Part shown: piece by piece, positions 10,701 through 22,375 of the stretch
Numbering within the stretch: the stretch's first letter is position 1
How the letters are laid out: every line of letters begins with the position of its first letter
Source of the DNA: Marsupella aquatica
Taxonomy: Eukaryota > Marchantiophyta
DNA length: 64,000 bases
Assembly (NCBI GenBank): GCA_973895155.1
Contig: OZ316892.1
Location: forward strand, 21,886,001-21,950,000
Reading direction: 5' to 3'
Notes under the pieces: model-generated
Database searches by the model: none
Seen by the model: the letters and a program-made list of their open reading frames with translations, nothing else
What the model was told of the DNA's origin: nothing
Position numbers and translations under genes: made by a program

Positions 10701-13700
10701 ATGGGCTGCCTTACACCTCGGCCTTAAAAAGAAGGTGACCTCTAAAGGATAAAAGAGAGTAAATGGTATTCAGAATTAGGACACATTGTAACCCTTTCTA
10801 CGGGCTGCCTACTCTCTACGCGCCTACTCTCTACGCTGTTTTTAAAAATGGAATTTGTCGACATTGTCAGGAAGGAAAAGAACACATCCTCACCAAATCT
10901 ATCAAGAGCGTCAACTCATTGACAGGATTAGGCCAGGAATGGGCTATCGAAAACAAGCGTTCTGTTCAAAAATGAAAGGGAAAATCACCTAGAGAGTGGG
11001 ATGAACGCACTTTTCAGCGCTCCCGTTAAATTTGAAATGAAAGAATGAATGAATCAGAGATTGGAGAGAACATAATTTTCAGCATACTATCCAAGTTGTC
11101 ACGAATTCATCCCACAAATGCGCTTTCAAACAATAAACTTTGTTCATAGAAATGGCTGGTAAAGGGATATAAAGCCTCGACGGTTAATAGTTGAAATCGC
11201 CATGATCTCACCTTTTATGAACTGTGAGATGGACATGATAGTGAAACGCTTTTTGTTGGACATAATCTGCAGGATTGGGTATGTTACCCAAGACGATGTT
11301 CTGTTCCCGATACTGACCGTGAGAGAGACTCTGGTATTCGCGGCGTTGTTGCGTCTCTCCAAAAAACTGAGTCACAAAGAGAAGGTTGAACGCGCTGAGA
11401 CAGTCCTTCGAGAGCTTGGCCTCGAGAGGTAAAAGCTCATCTATAGTTACTCTTACAAAGTCATTTTAATTCTACAGACTTTGGCAGACTTAACAAATCG
11501 ACACCATTTTTTTTTTGAAATGTTATTAACCATACGATTTCTTGTCTGCTACCTCTTTCTCATTATTCGTGGGTCACAAAGGATCAAGAAATCCTGATCG
11601 TACTAGCTTTTGGCCTGCCATCTATGCTCCGTACCGAGGAGAGAGTTGCAGAACTTAGGTGTAGGTGTAGGTTTCTAGCAAATATATGGTACCGTGGGTT
11701 TGCAGAATTTGAAACATTGAAGAATTGCTAAGCGCCCAGACAAAATGTCCATTGATTGATACATTTCTAGATTTCTGAAAAACCTTGCTCTGCGTAATTT
11801 CCGAACGGTTGCAACTTGTTGTCAAATTGAGAATGTTTTTACTAGGATTGATTAATGTGAACTAAATTGGCCGGTGGAGATCACAAACGGACAGATGTCA
11901 GAACACAATTGTTGGGGGGCCGTTCGTTCCAGGAGTGTCTGGAGGAGAGCGCAAGAGGACGAGTATAGGTTACGAGCTTCTGGTGGATCCATCGCTACTG
12001 CTCTTGGATGAGCCCACCTCTGGTCTAGATTCGTCGACTGCTTTGCGGATCCTCCAACTCCTTCGAATCAATGCTCAGGTACCTTATTATGTATTGCCTC
12101 CTTGTAACTCATTATCTGACAAGAGAGACTAGCTAAAAGAATATTCAATTCAGACCCTCAAATCCTACATTTCCTTCGCAAAGAACTGCTAGCACGCAGG
12201 TTTTTTACCAATAGGGACGTCAGGCCCTACCCCGCTTTAATAGCTCAGGGGACCTCAGGAGCTCTTTATATAATAGACTGAGGCCCTCTAACAAACTAAG
12301 TTAAGTTACGGACTAGGACGTCTCAAGATACGAGCCAAAGGTATCACTGGGCGTCATAGATCTCAAGGTCAAGGCAAGACCCAAAGAGCTGACAAGGACC
12401 AACTGGACTCCAGAGATGGGCAAGTACTCGCAACGACATACCAACCTCGCCTAGAAGGAGAAGCTCATGGTTTCTGCAATGGAACATTTGAAAACAAGGC
12501 AAGGAGATGGAGCAATGAATTACAGTAATGGAAAAGATTGTAACTTAAATATCTTAAGAATGAGGAAATGAGAGCTTAGAGCTTATAGCGAACGAGAACG
12601 AGAACGAAGTCGAAGACCCCAAAACAAAGGGGAATGGGCCGATTTGTACTGCAAGGAACAATTGCAATCAATGAAGAAAGTGAGACGTAATTGTAAGGAT
12701 GGCAGGAACGACTCGACACAGTTTCAAGTCTCTGGAAAGAATCAGCAGCCATCCGTAACCAAACCGGCGAGAGGAGAGTTCAGACAACCTAAAAGTGCCC
12801 TGCGAGAACATTCTGTGGCAGTCATTAAGACCTGAAAGGTCTTTTCCATTCAGTGAAAATAACGATTGTGCTTCCTCTTAATGAATGAAACTGATTAATT
12901 TTTTTTAACGCGAGAAGGGATTTGATCTGAATGATTTGAGAAATTCGAAAGGTTAGGAGAATAAAGCTACGGGACAAAAAGAAGACGTCCATCACAAACA
13001 GTCCGTAGGCGAATGAGTGAGTACAGTGAAGCCAACGGTGAACAGAATAGGTGGTCACGAAATAAAAAGTGCGAATTTACATTGCGCAATTAATTTTTCA
13101 TCGGATAAGTTTCTGGAGTATCTTGTTTCAATTATGAACGTTACTAAGAGTTCCTAACATTGGTTTGTCACATCTGATCTTGAGTCACAAGAAGAAGCTA
13201 TGCGGATTGAACAAAAATTTCACTGGGAGTGGGTGAAATAATTTGATAAGTGTCTTATGGATTGCTTGACAACAGATGAGACGAGTGATCGTCACAACCA
13301 TTCACCAGCCATCAAGCCGGATGTTCCCCATGTTCGACAAACTCATTCTTCTGTCGGAGGGTCACCCCCTGTACTTTGGAGCCGCGAAGGATGCCATGGA
13401 CTACTTCGCATCTCTACAATTCGTACCACAGTTGACAATGAATCCATTTGATTTCCTGCTCGACCTGGCGTCAGGAATAACCAGTGACATCACTTCGCCT
13501 CCGGAGCTGTCCACTGAAAACACCGGAATCAGATTTTCAATTGGAGATGAACAAACCAATCATAATGTTGCCAAGGTTGGATGGAGGGCGCAGCCACATT
13601 CTCAGAGTTCGGGAGCAATGCTGCCGAATCCGGAGTTGACTGCTGAGGAGTACCAGCAGCAGATGGTCCTAAGGGTATGCATACACTCGATACGCTCTCC

Positions 13701-16542
13701 CTGATTTTGTATTTGTGGCTTGTCAGCACTTAAGTAATCAAGCTATCGGCCGTACATCAAAATAGCTTCCTGGGCTGGAATTAGAACACCGCACACACAT
13801 TCCCTGTTTGCCAAAATCTCGGTCCATGAATGGAGCAATTATTGTAGTTAGTACAGCTTGTTTCAAACAGGGGAAATAGTTCACCAAGTACAACGCCTCT
13901 AAGATGCTCATCGTCATGTCATCTGAGCATTCTGACAAGTAGAATCACTTGTCAATGCCAGTAGGTAGTTCATAAAACAACCATTAAATAAACCATGTAA
14001 AAGGCGTTTTTGTTTGGAAAATACATACAGTAGGTGGTTTGAATTTCAGCATATCTAGTCGATGTTCTGAACAAAATAAACAAAATGAAACAAGAATTGA
14101 CAAAGCGAATGCTTCATGCGTGAAAGTGCCCCTTGTTTCATGAATATATTACCGACCTAACATTCATGCCGATTCTTCAATATGATACAGTTCTTACGAG
14201 TGAAGTACACCAGCAATTTGGAGCTGCGAGGAAAAGAAGGCCTCCATTCGAAAGAAGACCTCACAGGCGAACAAATCGCAGCTATGAAGATCAAGAAACT
14301 CTGGAACTCATCGTGGTGGGAACAGTTCATCATCTTGTGCAGGCGAAACTGCAAAGCAAGGAGAAGAGACTACCTGAGTATTCTCAGGTCTGGTCAGAGC
14401 ATTGTAGTAGCGATTCTTCTTGGTATGCTTTGGTGGCGGGATAAGCTGGAGACAGAGCAGGATGTACGAGACCAGGTAAAAGGCACTTAGGTGTATATCG
14501 AGAAGTTGACCCAATTGCCGAAGTTTCTTTTAAAGGAACAGGAGACAGTCCACAAGGGAGATATAACATGACCGGAAAATCGGATTGCAGCACTCTGAGT
14601 CTAACATATAGGAATGTGAACTATAAAATTTTATCAATACTTAGTTACCGAATCAATAGGAAAGTTCAATTCATTCATAATGTTTCACATGCAATAAAAG
14701 CTGGCTGGAGAGAATGTTTTAGTCTACATGATCCAAATTAGTTCCTGTTATCGTTTCAACCGCTGGACTATGAGACGCAATGTGTAAGGTTCGCGATTAA
14801 TCGCACTTGCGATCTTTTCTTATAAGATTTCCAGAAGGTAAAATAATGTCATACTTTACAGAAAACATTTACTCTATTCTAGTCCATTCCTGTTTGACTT
14901 TAAACCACTCCCTCGGCATTTACCTAGAGGGATGGAACTCATAAAATTGCTAACAAATAACAGCTTCTTTATATATCAAGGGCATTGGATGAGTTTACAA
15001 CGAAGTAAGAAGTCTTGTCTCTCCGGGCTTAGCTGATAGCGTGTGGAGTTCTAACGCATAGACTGCTTATCAGTTTTATTGCCATTGGTCATGTAGTAGA
15101 TGAATTTGTGAAATCCATCTACTTACGCTATGGAATTCTTTTGCAGGTAGGACTGCTGTTCTACATTGTTATCTTCTGGTGCACGTTTTCAATGTGGTCC
15201 ACGATGATGGCCTTTCCGATGGAGAAAAATTACCTTGCGAAAGAAAGGGTAGCGGACATGTATCGACTCAGCGCATACTTCATGAGCAGTACTTTGTGTG
15301 ACTTATTGGCCGAGCTAATACATCCTACTCTTTTTATAGCTATCGTGTACTTCATGACCGGTCTGAAGAGTGACTTCCTCACGTACTTATTCACTCTGCT
15401 ATCTGTCTACACAATCGTTATCACAGCTCAGGTACGTACGAAGGATCTTGGCCGTTCCGTATCCACTCTCAGCCAGTCCCATTAGTTGTGAATGACATTA
15501 GTTGTGAATCACCTGGCCAAAGTCTCCTACTCAAAGGCTCTGAAAACTCACACTGACAGCTCTCCTCCCAAAAAGAAAACCTATAACTTAAAGGGAATCA
15601 GAAAAAGTTTCTGATACATCCGGAAATAGGCTGAAAGGCCAGCAGGTCTTAACCAGGCGTAAAGTCGAGCACTTCGAAGGTAGAGAGGTCTTTCAATACT
15701 TGTGATACAATAAGTTCGGGCCCGATTTGTTCCAAACTTCTGCAGAGCAGTGTCGTAAGAGAAGACATAAGTATCCATTCTTCCAGTATTCAAGAATGTC
15801 ATATTCATGTGTTTAACCTTTCTTTGTAGTCAGGGAGCGGGGTGACATTAGTGGAAGGTGCACAAAAGCACAAAGGATGAATGGAGTTAAAATTCTCCTA
15901 AATTTCTAGAATCTGGAAATTGATTGAAAAGGGCTTCTTCTTGGGCTTTCGGGTCCCGTTCAGGGTTGATAGAGTTTCCTTACCCAGTCTGAGAAGAGGA
16001 GGATGCAGTAACTTACTAACCTGGTAATGGGTACTGCTCCGAGTGCAGGCGTTTGGCGAGTTCTTTGGAGCTGCGGCGCTCGATGTCAAGGGAGTGGGAG
16101 TGGTGTCGTCTTTGACAATGCTTATATTTCTCCTCGCTGGTGGCTACTATGTCCAGGTTAGCTTTCACAAACTACAACTTGGCATTTGATTTGTCTTACA
16201 AGACGATCTTAAGAGAAGTTTTCCGAGCGAACTGGAAGATCCAGGTTCTACAACAGGAATCTGAGTTTGAGGGTGGCTGTCCTTCAGAACATACCAATAT
16301 TCTTGCGGTGGATTCGCTACACTTCCATCGTCTACTATGGCTTCAACCTACTCCAGAGAGTGCAATATTCTCCGGACCAGACTTACAACTGCCATGGAAT
16401 TGGAGGATGCCTGTGCTTTGACGAGTCTCCAATATTTGAAGGCCGCATCAATCTGGACGGCGGCATGAAGGATGCGGTCATATTATTAAGCATGGCTGTG
16501 GTTTATAAGTTTCTGGCCTACCTTTGTCTGCGCCGAGTCTGA
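7714..16542 (+). CDS. ABCG: ABCG half-size ABC transporter (ABCG21/22-like), about 11 exons
   Basis: A membrane half-transporter with one nucleotide-binding domain followed by one transmembrane domain; plant homologues export lipids, hormones or related compounds. The frame is continuous across exons 8627-upstream, 10322-10513, 10634-10734, 11273-11428, 11895-12078, 13276-13674, 14191-14475, 15147-15431, 16049-16156 and 16288-16542. Visible in order: Walker A GPSGSGKTT split between two exons, Q-loop GYVTQDD, signature VSGGERKR, Walker [14 protein letters not shown]-loop TTIHQPSS, then about six hydrophobic segments from [13 protein letters not shown] to the C-terminus. The exon ending at 8626 reads ALIPIHLE into FEDIRYKI. 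The acidic, Ser-rich N-terminal exon starting at 7714 and its junction to the second exon (about 8408-8626) are uncertain. Length is about 800 residues, slightly longer than is usual for ABCG21/22. Confidence 0.88.
8408..8626 (+). CDS. ABCG: ABCG exon 2 (start uncertain)
   Basis: This open stretch ends LIPIHLE followed by a GTAATT donor at 8627. Its phase fits the next exon (FEDIRYKI from 10322), and the joined sequence matches the conserved lead-in to the ABCG nucleotide-binding domain. The left border is not known: I could not choose one acceptor among several AG sites, so 8408 is only the first in-frame ATG. Confidence 0.6.
8627..10321 (+). other. Large ABCG intron holding an exon-derived hairpin
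   Basis: A 1695-nt intron with GTAATT donor and ACACAG acceptor. No coding domain is seen in it. It contains the inverted duplication of exon 1 sequence at 9055-9127. A 69-codon open frame at 9596-9805 matches nothing known. Confidence 0.7.
9055..9127. repeat. Hairpin made of inverted and direct copies of ABCG exon 1
   Basis: Two perfect 18-nt arms, GTCTTCCGCTGTTAGTAC at 9055-9072 and its reverse complement at 9097-9114, enclose a 24-nt loop. The left arm plus loop (9055-9098) is the reverse complement of 7881-7924 in the inferred first ABCG exon, with two mismatches. The right arm and the next bases (to about 9127) match 7911-7937 in direct orientation. The intron therefore carries a back-to-back pair of exon fragments that can fold on itself or pair with exon 1 of the same transcript. 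Confidence 0.85.
12079..13275 (+). other. ABCG intron, 1.2 kb, no feature recognised
   Basis: GTACCT donor and AACAG acceptor. It contains a short purine-rich GAACGA run near 12590-12610 and unrelated open frames under 80 codons. No mobile element or RNA gene could be supported. Confidence 0.6.
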
Positions 16543-19500
16543 TGATTGACTCTGGCCTACATCCAAAGGTAGACTGATGGAGCTCACGTCTATCCTCAGT
16601 TTCAATGCATGCAGCGCATATACCGAGATGCCAACTGGACGCACACCTAAACTGGATATGGTCCTGTAGAGTGCCAGGAGAGAAGCATATGTGCAGGAGG
16701 AGGCGGCTCGATCGTTGCGAAAGTGTTAATTTAAGCCTCGATCAGAATTACCATACAGCACAACAAAGATAACTTGTTCATGCAATTATATCACCAGTCA
16801 GTTCCAAATTTTTAACGAGACATTGGATAAACGGGCCCACGCCGGTCGACTGCAATGGGACGGGCATTGGGACCGTGCCCAAGCCATTTAATTCTTCTCA
16901 GCTTTAAGCGGGGCTTTGAGCTGTCAGCATTGTACTTTGGTCAGTCTGTGGAAGTCAATGAGACCGACAGATTTGACATTTTGCGAAGGTTGTTCCCGAC
17001 AGCTCTGGACATCACTGTCATATTTACAATAACATTCTCACGAAGTAGATGGAATGTTGAAAGCGGCTTCTCACTTCGAATGATTGCGAAAATAGTCGCA
17101 GAGGTTGTTTTTGTAGATAAACAGTTACCTTTCAATCCTGAAATTCAACAATGTATCGTCACGCAAACCTTCACGGGTGGAAGCTCATCACACACGGGGA
17201 ATGGTTGAGATGTGGAGAACATCTGGGCTGTCACATGTTCGGAACACTTATTACAGCGGCTTTGGACAGAACAGGGCGAGCAGGCACAACATAGTATTAC
17301 TGTATTTCTGTCAACCATTCGAGAGTTCCTCCTCACTTGTGGAAATGGGACTCGACCAGATGAGTTTAGTACATTTGTGCATCTCGCCTGCCGACGTGGC
17401 ATATTGTTGTGTGGTGTCTACAGTAGGTCTTCCTGAGCAGTTTTCCAATATACTCTCCCTGTAGCCCAGATTTTAACTAACCCGAGTAGTGGTTTGAAAT
17501 AATGAACATATTGGGGGATGCGACCTTTATGTGTGAGCTCTGGGCTGGGATGGGATCTCCATCTCCTTAAGACTTTTGGCAAAACTTGGCTTTGTATTTT
17601 TGAGAGGAATAATTTTCTAAGATATACTCAGCCATCATTATACTCAGCCATCAATCTAGGCAATTGTAATTCCAAGTACAAAAGCCTTACTATATCAAAA
17701 ATGTGCTAGAATTCTGGCATTTTACTAAGCCATGTTCTTCTTTCTTACACACTATATTGCATGACATTAGTTTCAGGGATGGGAATCTTCATGTGTGAGC
17801 TGTGAGCTGGGATAGGATCTCCTACTTAACGAAGTTCTCAACTGTAGGAAGTTTCCCTCTTGTAGATTTGCACAAGATATTGTTATATTAATTTACCAGC
17901 AGGCTGCAGATCTGACTTCAGTGTGAATTCAAGCCAGGACCAAGATAAGCTTTTCTGGCTTGCTGCCTTCGCACTGTTTGGAATGAGTTTGTGTGGTCTT
18001 CCGAGTCTGGTCCTGTGTTCCATTCGTCGTGGTGTGCCTGGAAGTACTTGACGTTGTCATTAGAGGTGTGAGGAATTCAGTTCAGACGCCAAGACCCTAC
18101 AAAAGCTCAAACTTGTAGTGTCTTTGTGCTGTCGGAATTTGTCTCAGTGACTGACGTTGTGAGAATGGGACTGAACCTGGGGCAAAGCTTTCTGTTTCAT
18201 TTTGAAGCATTATCTGACATCGGAACAGGTAGGTTCTTCCCTGGAGCAATCCTGTTCCCTCAGCCTATTTTTACGTTTGACGAAAGGTACACTAAGCCTT
18301 GTAATGAGTCTAGATTGGGCCCACATCATTCATGCACTTCGAATTGATGAACGTTAGGTCTCATGTAGGCAAAGTGGGCATTGTACTGCCCTTCTCGGGG
18401 ACTCTGCTTTTGTATCGTTGCAGTGTTTAGGAGCTCCCAACTGGCCTTTTACAGACTGACTGAGGTGGTGCCAAAGATTAGCTTCCCATCGCAATTTATT
18501 AGTAAGGTAGGGTGTAATATGTCCCTCCATAGTCCATACCATGATAACTAATTAATCAAGTACAAAATTGGAAGCATCTTGTTTTTGAGTTGTGTTCAAC
18601 AGATTCATGAGGAATCTCATCCATATTACAAAGATTCATGTACCCCAAACCTGATGTTCATGCTTCAAATCATCCCCTAATGAACACCACCTTTAGCCTG
18701 AAAGAATGTTGTCTCGTCATTTCAGGTTCTTTGGAGCTCACATGATAATTCAAATTTTAAGATGGGTGAACAGATGGCAAAGTTTAGGAAAATAGTGCTT
18801 GCACTTTCCGTCAGATTACATATCTGTGTTTTCGGGCCATGGCTACCAGGCAGCTGGTTTGATAAAGTATGCTTTTATCAGGTTTGTACCCGGTATGGCT
18901 CAGAAAGTACTCTAGTGCTAATTTGTATCCCACCAAGTAAATACGCATAGCATCAAAATGCTAGTTCCATCCAATTCGATTGTTGTAGACCGGACAATTT
19001 AGAGTGAACCGTCAATCAGAAATCAGTCGGACTGATGTCAAAGGATAAGTCTGGGAAAGTAACAGATGGTCAGTCAAGATGGGTTTTACAGTATTGTTAC
19101 TCCGTTACCTCTTGTACGCTTTTACAAAAACCAACTACCACACCACTTCGAAGATTTGTTCTTTACTCAGAACGTGACATATAACTAGGATCTTGCATGC
19201 AATGTTATTCACGGAATTTCAAAAATGGCCGAAGTATCAGCAGAAGACTATAAGTACAAGAATAGAACAAACAAAAGATTGTCCACAACATCAATCCTGC
19301 AATCGAAACGCAGTCGGAATTGAATTGGGATCAGAGAAAGCCCTTGCTGTTGCAGGGAGGTGGAACCGCTATACAGCCTGGGGCTTGTATTTTAGTGGAT
19401 GCTTGTTCTGCAAGGACCACGGCGGACTGCACGCATGAATTTGAGTACACAAGAAAAGTATAGTGGTCCCTCTGAGGAAGCCAAAGAGATGTGTAATGAA

Positions 19501-19787
19501 TGATAGTTAAGTTACTCCCTAAGTAATTAGCTTCACCAGACCAAAGACTAGCAGAAATTGCTCCAACCTTTAAGGATGCTGATAACGTGTTGCTCCAAAC
19601 TTTGTATTAATGGCAACTGCAATACATTGTGGAGACTCTACCAGTCACCTAATGTTTCTAAAACCTTGCAGCTTGGAGACCAAGGTAGTCCTTCAAAACT
19701 TTTGTGTCTCCTTCGGTTTTATCTGCACAAATATCCCTCCTCACCCTCCCTCAGACACCCTTGACATCCACGACTGACAGTTTATTG
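16543..19787. other. Intergenic region between ABCG and CDKC
   Basis: Tail-to-tail spacer. It contains the diverged dispersed repeat at 17555-17780 and a repeated phrase (GTGTGAGCT ... GCTGGGAT followed by GGATCTCC) at about 17530 and 17796. Open frames up to about 117 codons (16855-17208) match nothing I know. The 3' untranslated regions of both neighbours must lie here but have no clear limits. Confidence 0.4.
17555..17780. repeat. Dispersed repeat, copy 2 (partner at 900-1125)
   Basis: Diverged copy of the sequence at 900-1125, same orientation, sharing several 8- to 15-nt words in the same order. A small internal duplication (ATACTCAGCCATCA twice at about 17623-17650) is specific to this copy. 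Confidence 0.5.
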
Positions 19788-21374
19788 CTACCTAGGGCCT
19801 TGTCCTCGACCTCCGTGGGATGGTCCTGGCTGTCGGCCCATGTTGTTGCCACCATAAAACTCTCCCTGTGGATATCCATTGTGTCCCCCAGGAACTCCAT
19901 AACCTTGGGGCCTTCCCGCTGGACCTACCATACCAAAGGGACCTCCCTGCATTTGCATGGGCCCCCCATATTCTCCATTAGGACCTCTGCTATTAACTGG
20001 ATAGCCCCCATTTGGACCTCCATGAGATTGCCTACCCTGTCTGTGTGGCCCTCCACCTTGCACTCCACCACGACCACCCCAACCGTATTGTTGCTGTTGC
20101 TGTTGATGTGGATATGGTGGTCCTTGGACTGGATGACCACTTTGTACTGCCCTTCCATTTGGAGGCCTTGGTGGATACGTAGCTGGGACAGGAGGCAGAT
20201 GTGGCTGCTGCTGATATTGCAAGTTTCTTCTCTTAGCCGCCTCCTCTTGATCCTTTCGTAGCTGCTGACGCTTCTTCTTGGTTTGAAACTCATGTGACGT
20301 CTCGTACTGAGGAAGGCTGCTCGGGGCACAAGGCAATGGATCTGTCCAGAAGTACTCTGCGTCCAAAGCATCCTTTGCTGTGATTCTCTTGCTAGGGTCC
20401 ATAGTCAGCATGCGCTCCACGAGGTCAAAGGCGTGCCGGTCGAAAGACTTAAATGTCTCCCTCAGCTTTCGTCTGTGAGATTTGACATTCTTGAACTGAG
20501 GAAAGTTCGGTAGCTTTGACACTCCAGGCCAATTCGTCTCGTCATAAGATCCACACAGTTCCAGAATCTTATTCAATTGATCGGGCTCAGTCTTTCCCTG
20601 AAAAATGGGCCTTCCATGTAAGAGCTCAGCAAATATGCAACCGACCGACCACATATCCACTGCTTGAGTGTATTTCTGAGCTCCAAGGAGAAGCTCTGGA
20701 GGCCTATACCACAGAGTAATAACTCGGTTTGTCAACTGCGGCTGATCAGCTGAGTACGATCTTGCCAATCCAAAATCAGCGAGTTTCAAAACCCCGTTAT
20801 TGTCAATGAGAAGATTTGATCCTTTGATATCTCGATGGAGCACCTGGTTGATGTGACAATAATGGAGGCCCGTCAATAACTGCTTCATGTAACACTTGAT
20901 CTGAGGGACGCTGAATTTAATGCCAGGTTGATCAATCAAGCCAGTTAGGTCATGATCCATGTATTCGAAAACCATGTATATACTCCCCTTCAGCAGATTC
21001 TTGTCATCTGCAGCTGCTGCTTTCTCAGCATTCGCGCTTGGTTCTGGTCCACCCTTCTCTGTCTCGTCTCTCTCGAGACCTTTGGAGGTAACAATCTCTT
21101 TGAGCTGGATGACATTTTGATGCTGTAACTTCTTGAGAAGTTTGATTTCCCGGATAGCTGTTATTGGAAATCCTTCTTTCTCGTTGTCCATGCGAACCCT
21201 TTTCAGGGCAACTATTTCCTTTGTGACCTTATCCTTCGCCATATACACTTGCCCGTAGGTGCCTTCTCCGATATGCTCTAGTTTCTCAAAGTTGTCGACG
21301 CCACGAGAACCGACCCAATTCGTGGTCTCGTCCAGGTTCAGCTGCCCAGGCCTTGCTGCCAGTTCCGTCGTCAT
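19788..21374 (-). CDS. CDKC: Cyclin-dependent kinase C (CDK9-like, P-TEFb kinase)
   Basis: A 528-residue kinase. CDKC pairs with cyclin T and phosphorylates the RNA polymerase II C-terminal domain to promote transcript elongation. Visible: glycine loop GEGTYGQVY (36-44), catalytic lysine in VALKRV (K58), the CDKC hallmark PITAIRE (70-76), HRD (180-182), DFG (200-202), and activation-loop VITLWYRPPE with the phosphorylatable threonine near 220. An acidic, Ala-rich insert at about 100-128 is longer than I recall for Arabidopsis CDKC. After EFQTKKKRQQ the tail is rich in Gln, Gly and Pro, as in the family. The coding region is one uninterrupted frame, whereas the seed-plant genes have introns. 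An AATAAA motif lies just past the TAG. Start chosen because MTTELAARPGQLNL matches the family N-terminus. Confidence 0.95.
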   Translation of the reverse strand: MTTELAARPGQLNLDETTNWVGSRGVDNFEKLEHIGEGTYGQVYMAKDKVTKEIVALKRVRMDNEKEGFPITAIREIKLLKKLQHQNVIQLKEIVTSKGLERDETEKGGPEPSANAEKAAAADDKNLLKGSIYMVFEYMDHDLTGLIDQPGIKFSVPQIKCYMKQLLTGLHYCHINQVLHRDIKGSNLLIDNNGVLKLADFGLARSYSADQPQLTNRVITLWYRPPELLLGAQKYTQAVDMWSVGCIFAELLHGRPIFQGKTEPDQLNKILELCGSYDETNWPGVSKLPNFPQFKNVKSHRRKLRETFKSFDRHAFDLVERMLTMDPSKRITAKDALDAEYFWTDPLPCAPSSLPQYETSHEFQTKKKRQQLRKDQEEAAKRRNLQYQQQPHLPPVPATYPPRPPNGRAVQSGHPVQGPPYPHQQQQQQYGWGGRGGVQGGGPHRQGRQSHGGPNGGYPVNSRGPNGEYGGPMQMQGGPFGMVGPAGRPQGYGVPGGHNGYPQGEFYGGNNMGRQPGPSHGGRGQGPR

Positions 21375-22207
21375 CTTTCCCTCCCACGACTCCTTTTCCT
21401 TTCCAAGAGCAACGTCCCTCTCCTCTTCCTAGTAATTCCGCCTATGACAAAGCAAACAAAACATCTAACTGGGACACACCATGATCAACGATTCCCCGCA
21501 AAACTCCTTCTCGCCGCCGCTCGAAGAGAAAGCGCAAAACACCTCCGCCAATTCCTTCCTCCCTCCTTCGCGATGGAACGCACTCCCCAACTCCACGGAC
21601 CTCATAATCAACAATCCTCCGTCCACAATCTAATTTGAAATCTGCAGGTCTCTTGACTAAATTAGTGGGGAAGTGGAAAGAGGAACCAAAAAACCACCAC
21701 TCTGGAATTTGTTTCGAAAACTACGCAAACCGAACCCTTCAGAGCTCTCTACTTGATTCCTGTCGCACTGGAAACAGGAAACTAGGTCTGAAAAACCCTT
21801 TTGAGAAATAGCTCACCATGGAGAGCAGTGTTGTTCGCAAGTGCGCGATTGCGCAAAATATCAATCCTTGTGTTCCGTCCAAATCCTCCGCACACACAAA
21901 AAAAAAACAGACCTCTGTCGATTCCCCCCTCCTGCAACGCACTCCAAACCGCGAACGTCTTTTCAGGAACTCCACATGACCCCAAATGTGACGATTCTCT
22001 AGTACCAACACCTACCCTAACTCAGTGTTCGGAATCTAAAATCTCCATTTCTCCGAAGAGCAAGAGCACACATAATTGGCGACTCTTCCCACTTTCCTCT
22101 CTTCCGCCGTTCTCTTTCCAGTCCGTGTTGCGAAATCCGTCCGCCACAGATTCCAAACAATAGTGCTTCGTTTGGACTAAGCAAAGGAGTAAACAAGACA
22201 ACCCTCT
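21375..22207 (-). other. Inferred 5' leader of CDKC
   Basis: About 830 nt between the CDKC start codon and a TATA-like motif on the same strand. No conserved coding is seen in any frame. It may include a leader intron; borders were not resolved. Confidence 0.35.
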
Positions 22208-22215
22208 CTTATATA
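22208..22215 (-). promoter_or_regulatory. Candidate TATA box of CDKC
   Basis: Reads TATATAAG on the minus strand, within CTATATAAGAGAGGG. It lies immediately downstream (in gene orientation) of the two sets of direct repeats, which is a typical core-promoter arrangement. The transcript start is inferred, not shown. Confidence 0.4.
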
Positions 22216-22229
22216 GTAGGGCGTCTCGC

Positions 22230-22276
22230 ATATGGGAGATTTCCTTCCCGTGTGAAATATGGGAGATTTCCTTCCC
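22230..22276 (-). promoter_or_regulatory. Two direct copies of a 20-bp motif upstream of the CDKC TATA
   Basis: ATATGGGAGATTTCCTTCCC (+ strand) occurs exactly at 22230-22249 and 22257-22276. On the gene strand it reads GGGAAGGAAATCTCCCATAT. The spacing start to start is 27 bp. Position and exact repetition suggest transcription-factor sites. Confidence 0.55.
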
Positions 22277-22293
22277 CCACAAGGGCAGGTACT

Positions 22294-22375
22294 GTATACG
22301 GTAATTCCTGGTAGTGTATACGGTAATTCCTGGTATTGTATACGGTAATTCCTGGTACTGTATACCGTACTGTAT
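22294..22375 (-). repeat. 22-bp tandem repeat, three full copies plus a partial one, in CDKC promoter
   Basis: Units at 22294-22315, 22316-22337 and 22338-22359 share GTATACGGTAATTCCTGGTA and differ only in the last two bases; a shortened fourth copy (GTATACCGTACTGTATACC) follows. Each unit carries the palindrome GTATAC and the core GGTAATTCC. The set lies about 80-160 bp upstream of the candidate TATA motif. Confidence 0.85.

Noticed and set aside
7714-16542. A biosynthetic or defence gene cluster
   Set aside because: The neighbouring genes (transporter, kinase, exocyst, GTPase, XPF, WD40, SMG8) belong to unrelated core processes and lie on both strands with large spacers.
19925-20371. 148-codon minus-strand frame with periodic residues
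   Set aside because: A shifted frame within the Gln/Gly/Pro-rich tail of CDKC, on the same strand; periodicity comes from the repetitive codons.
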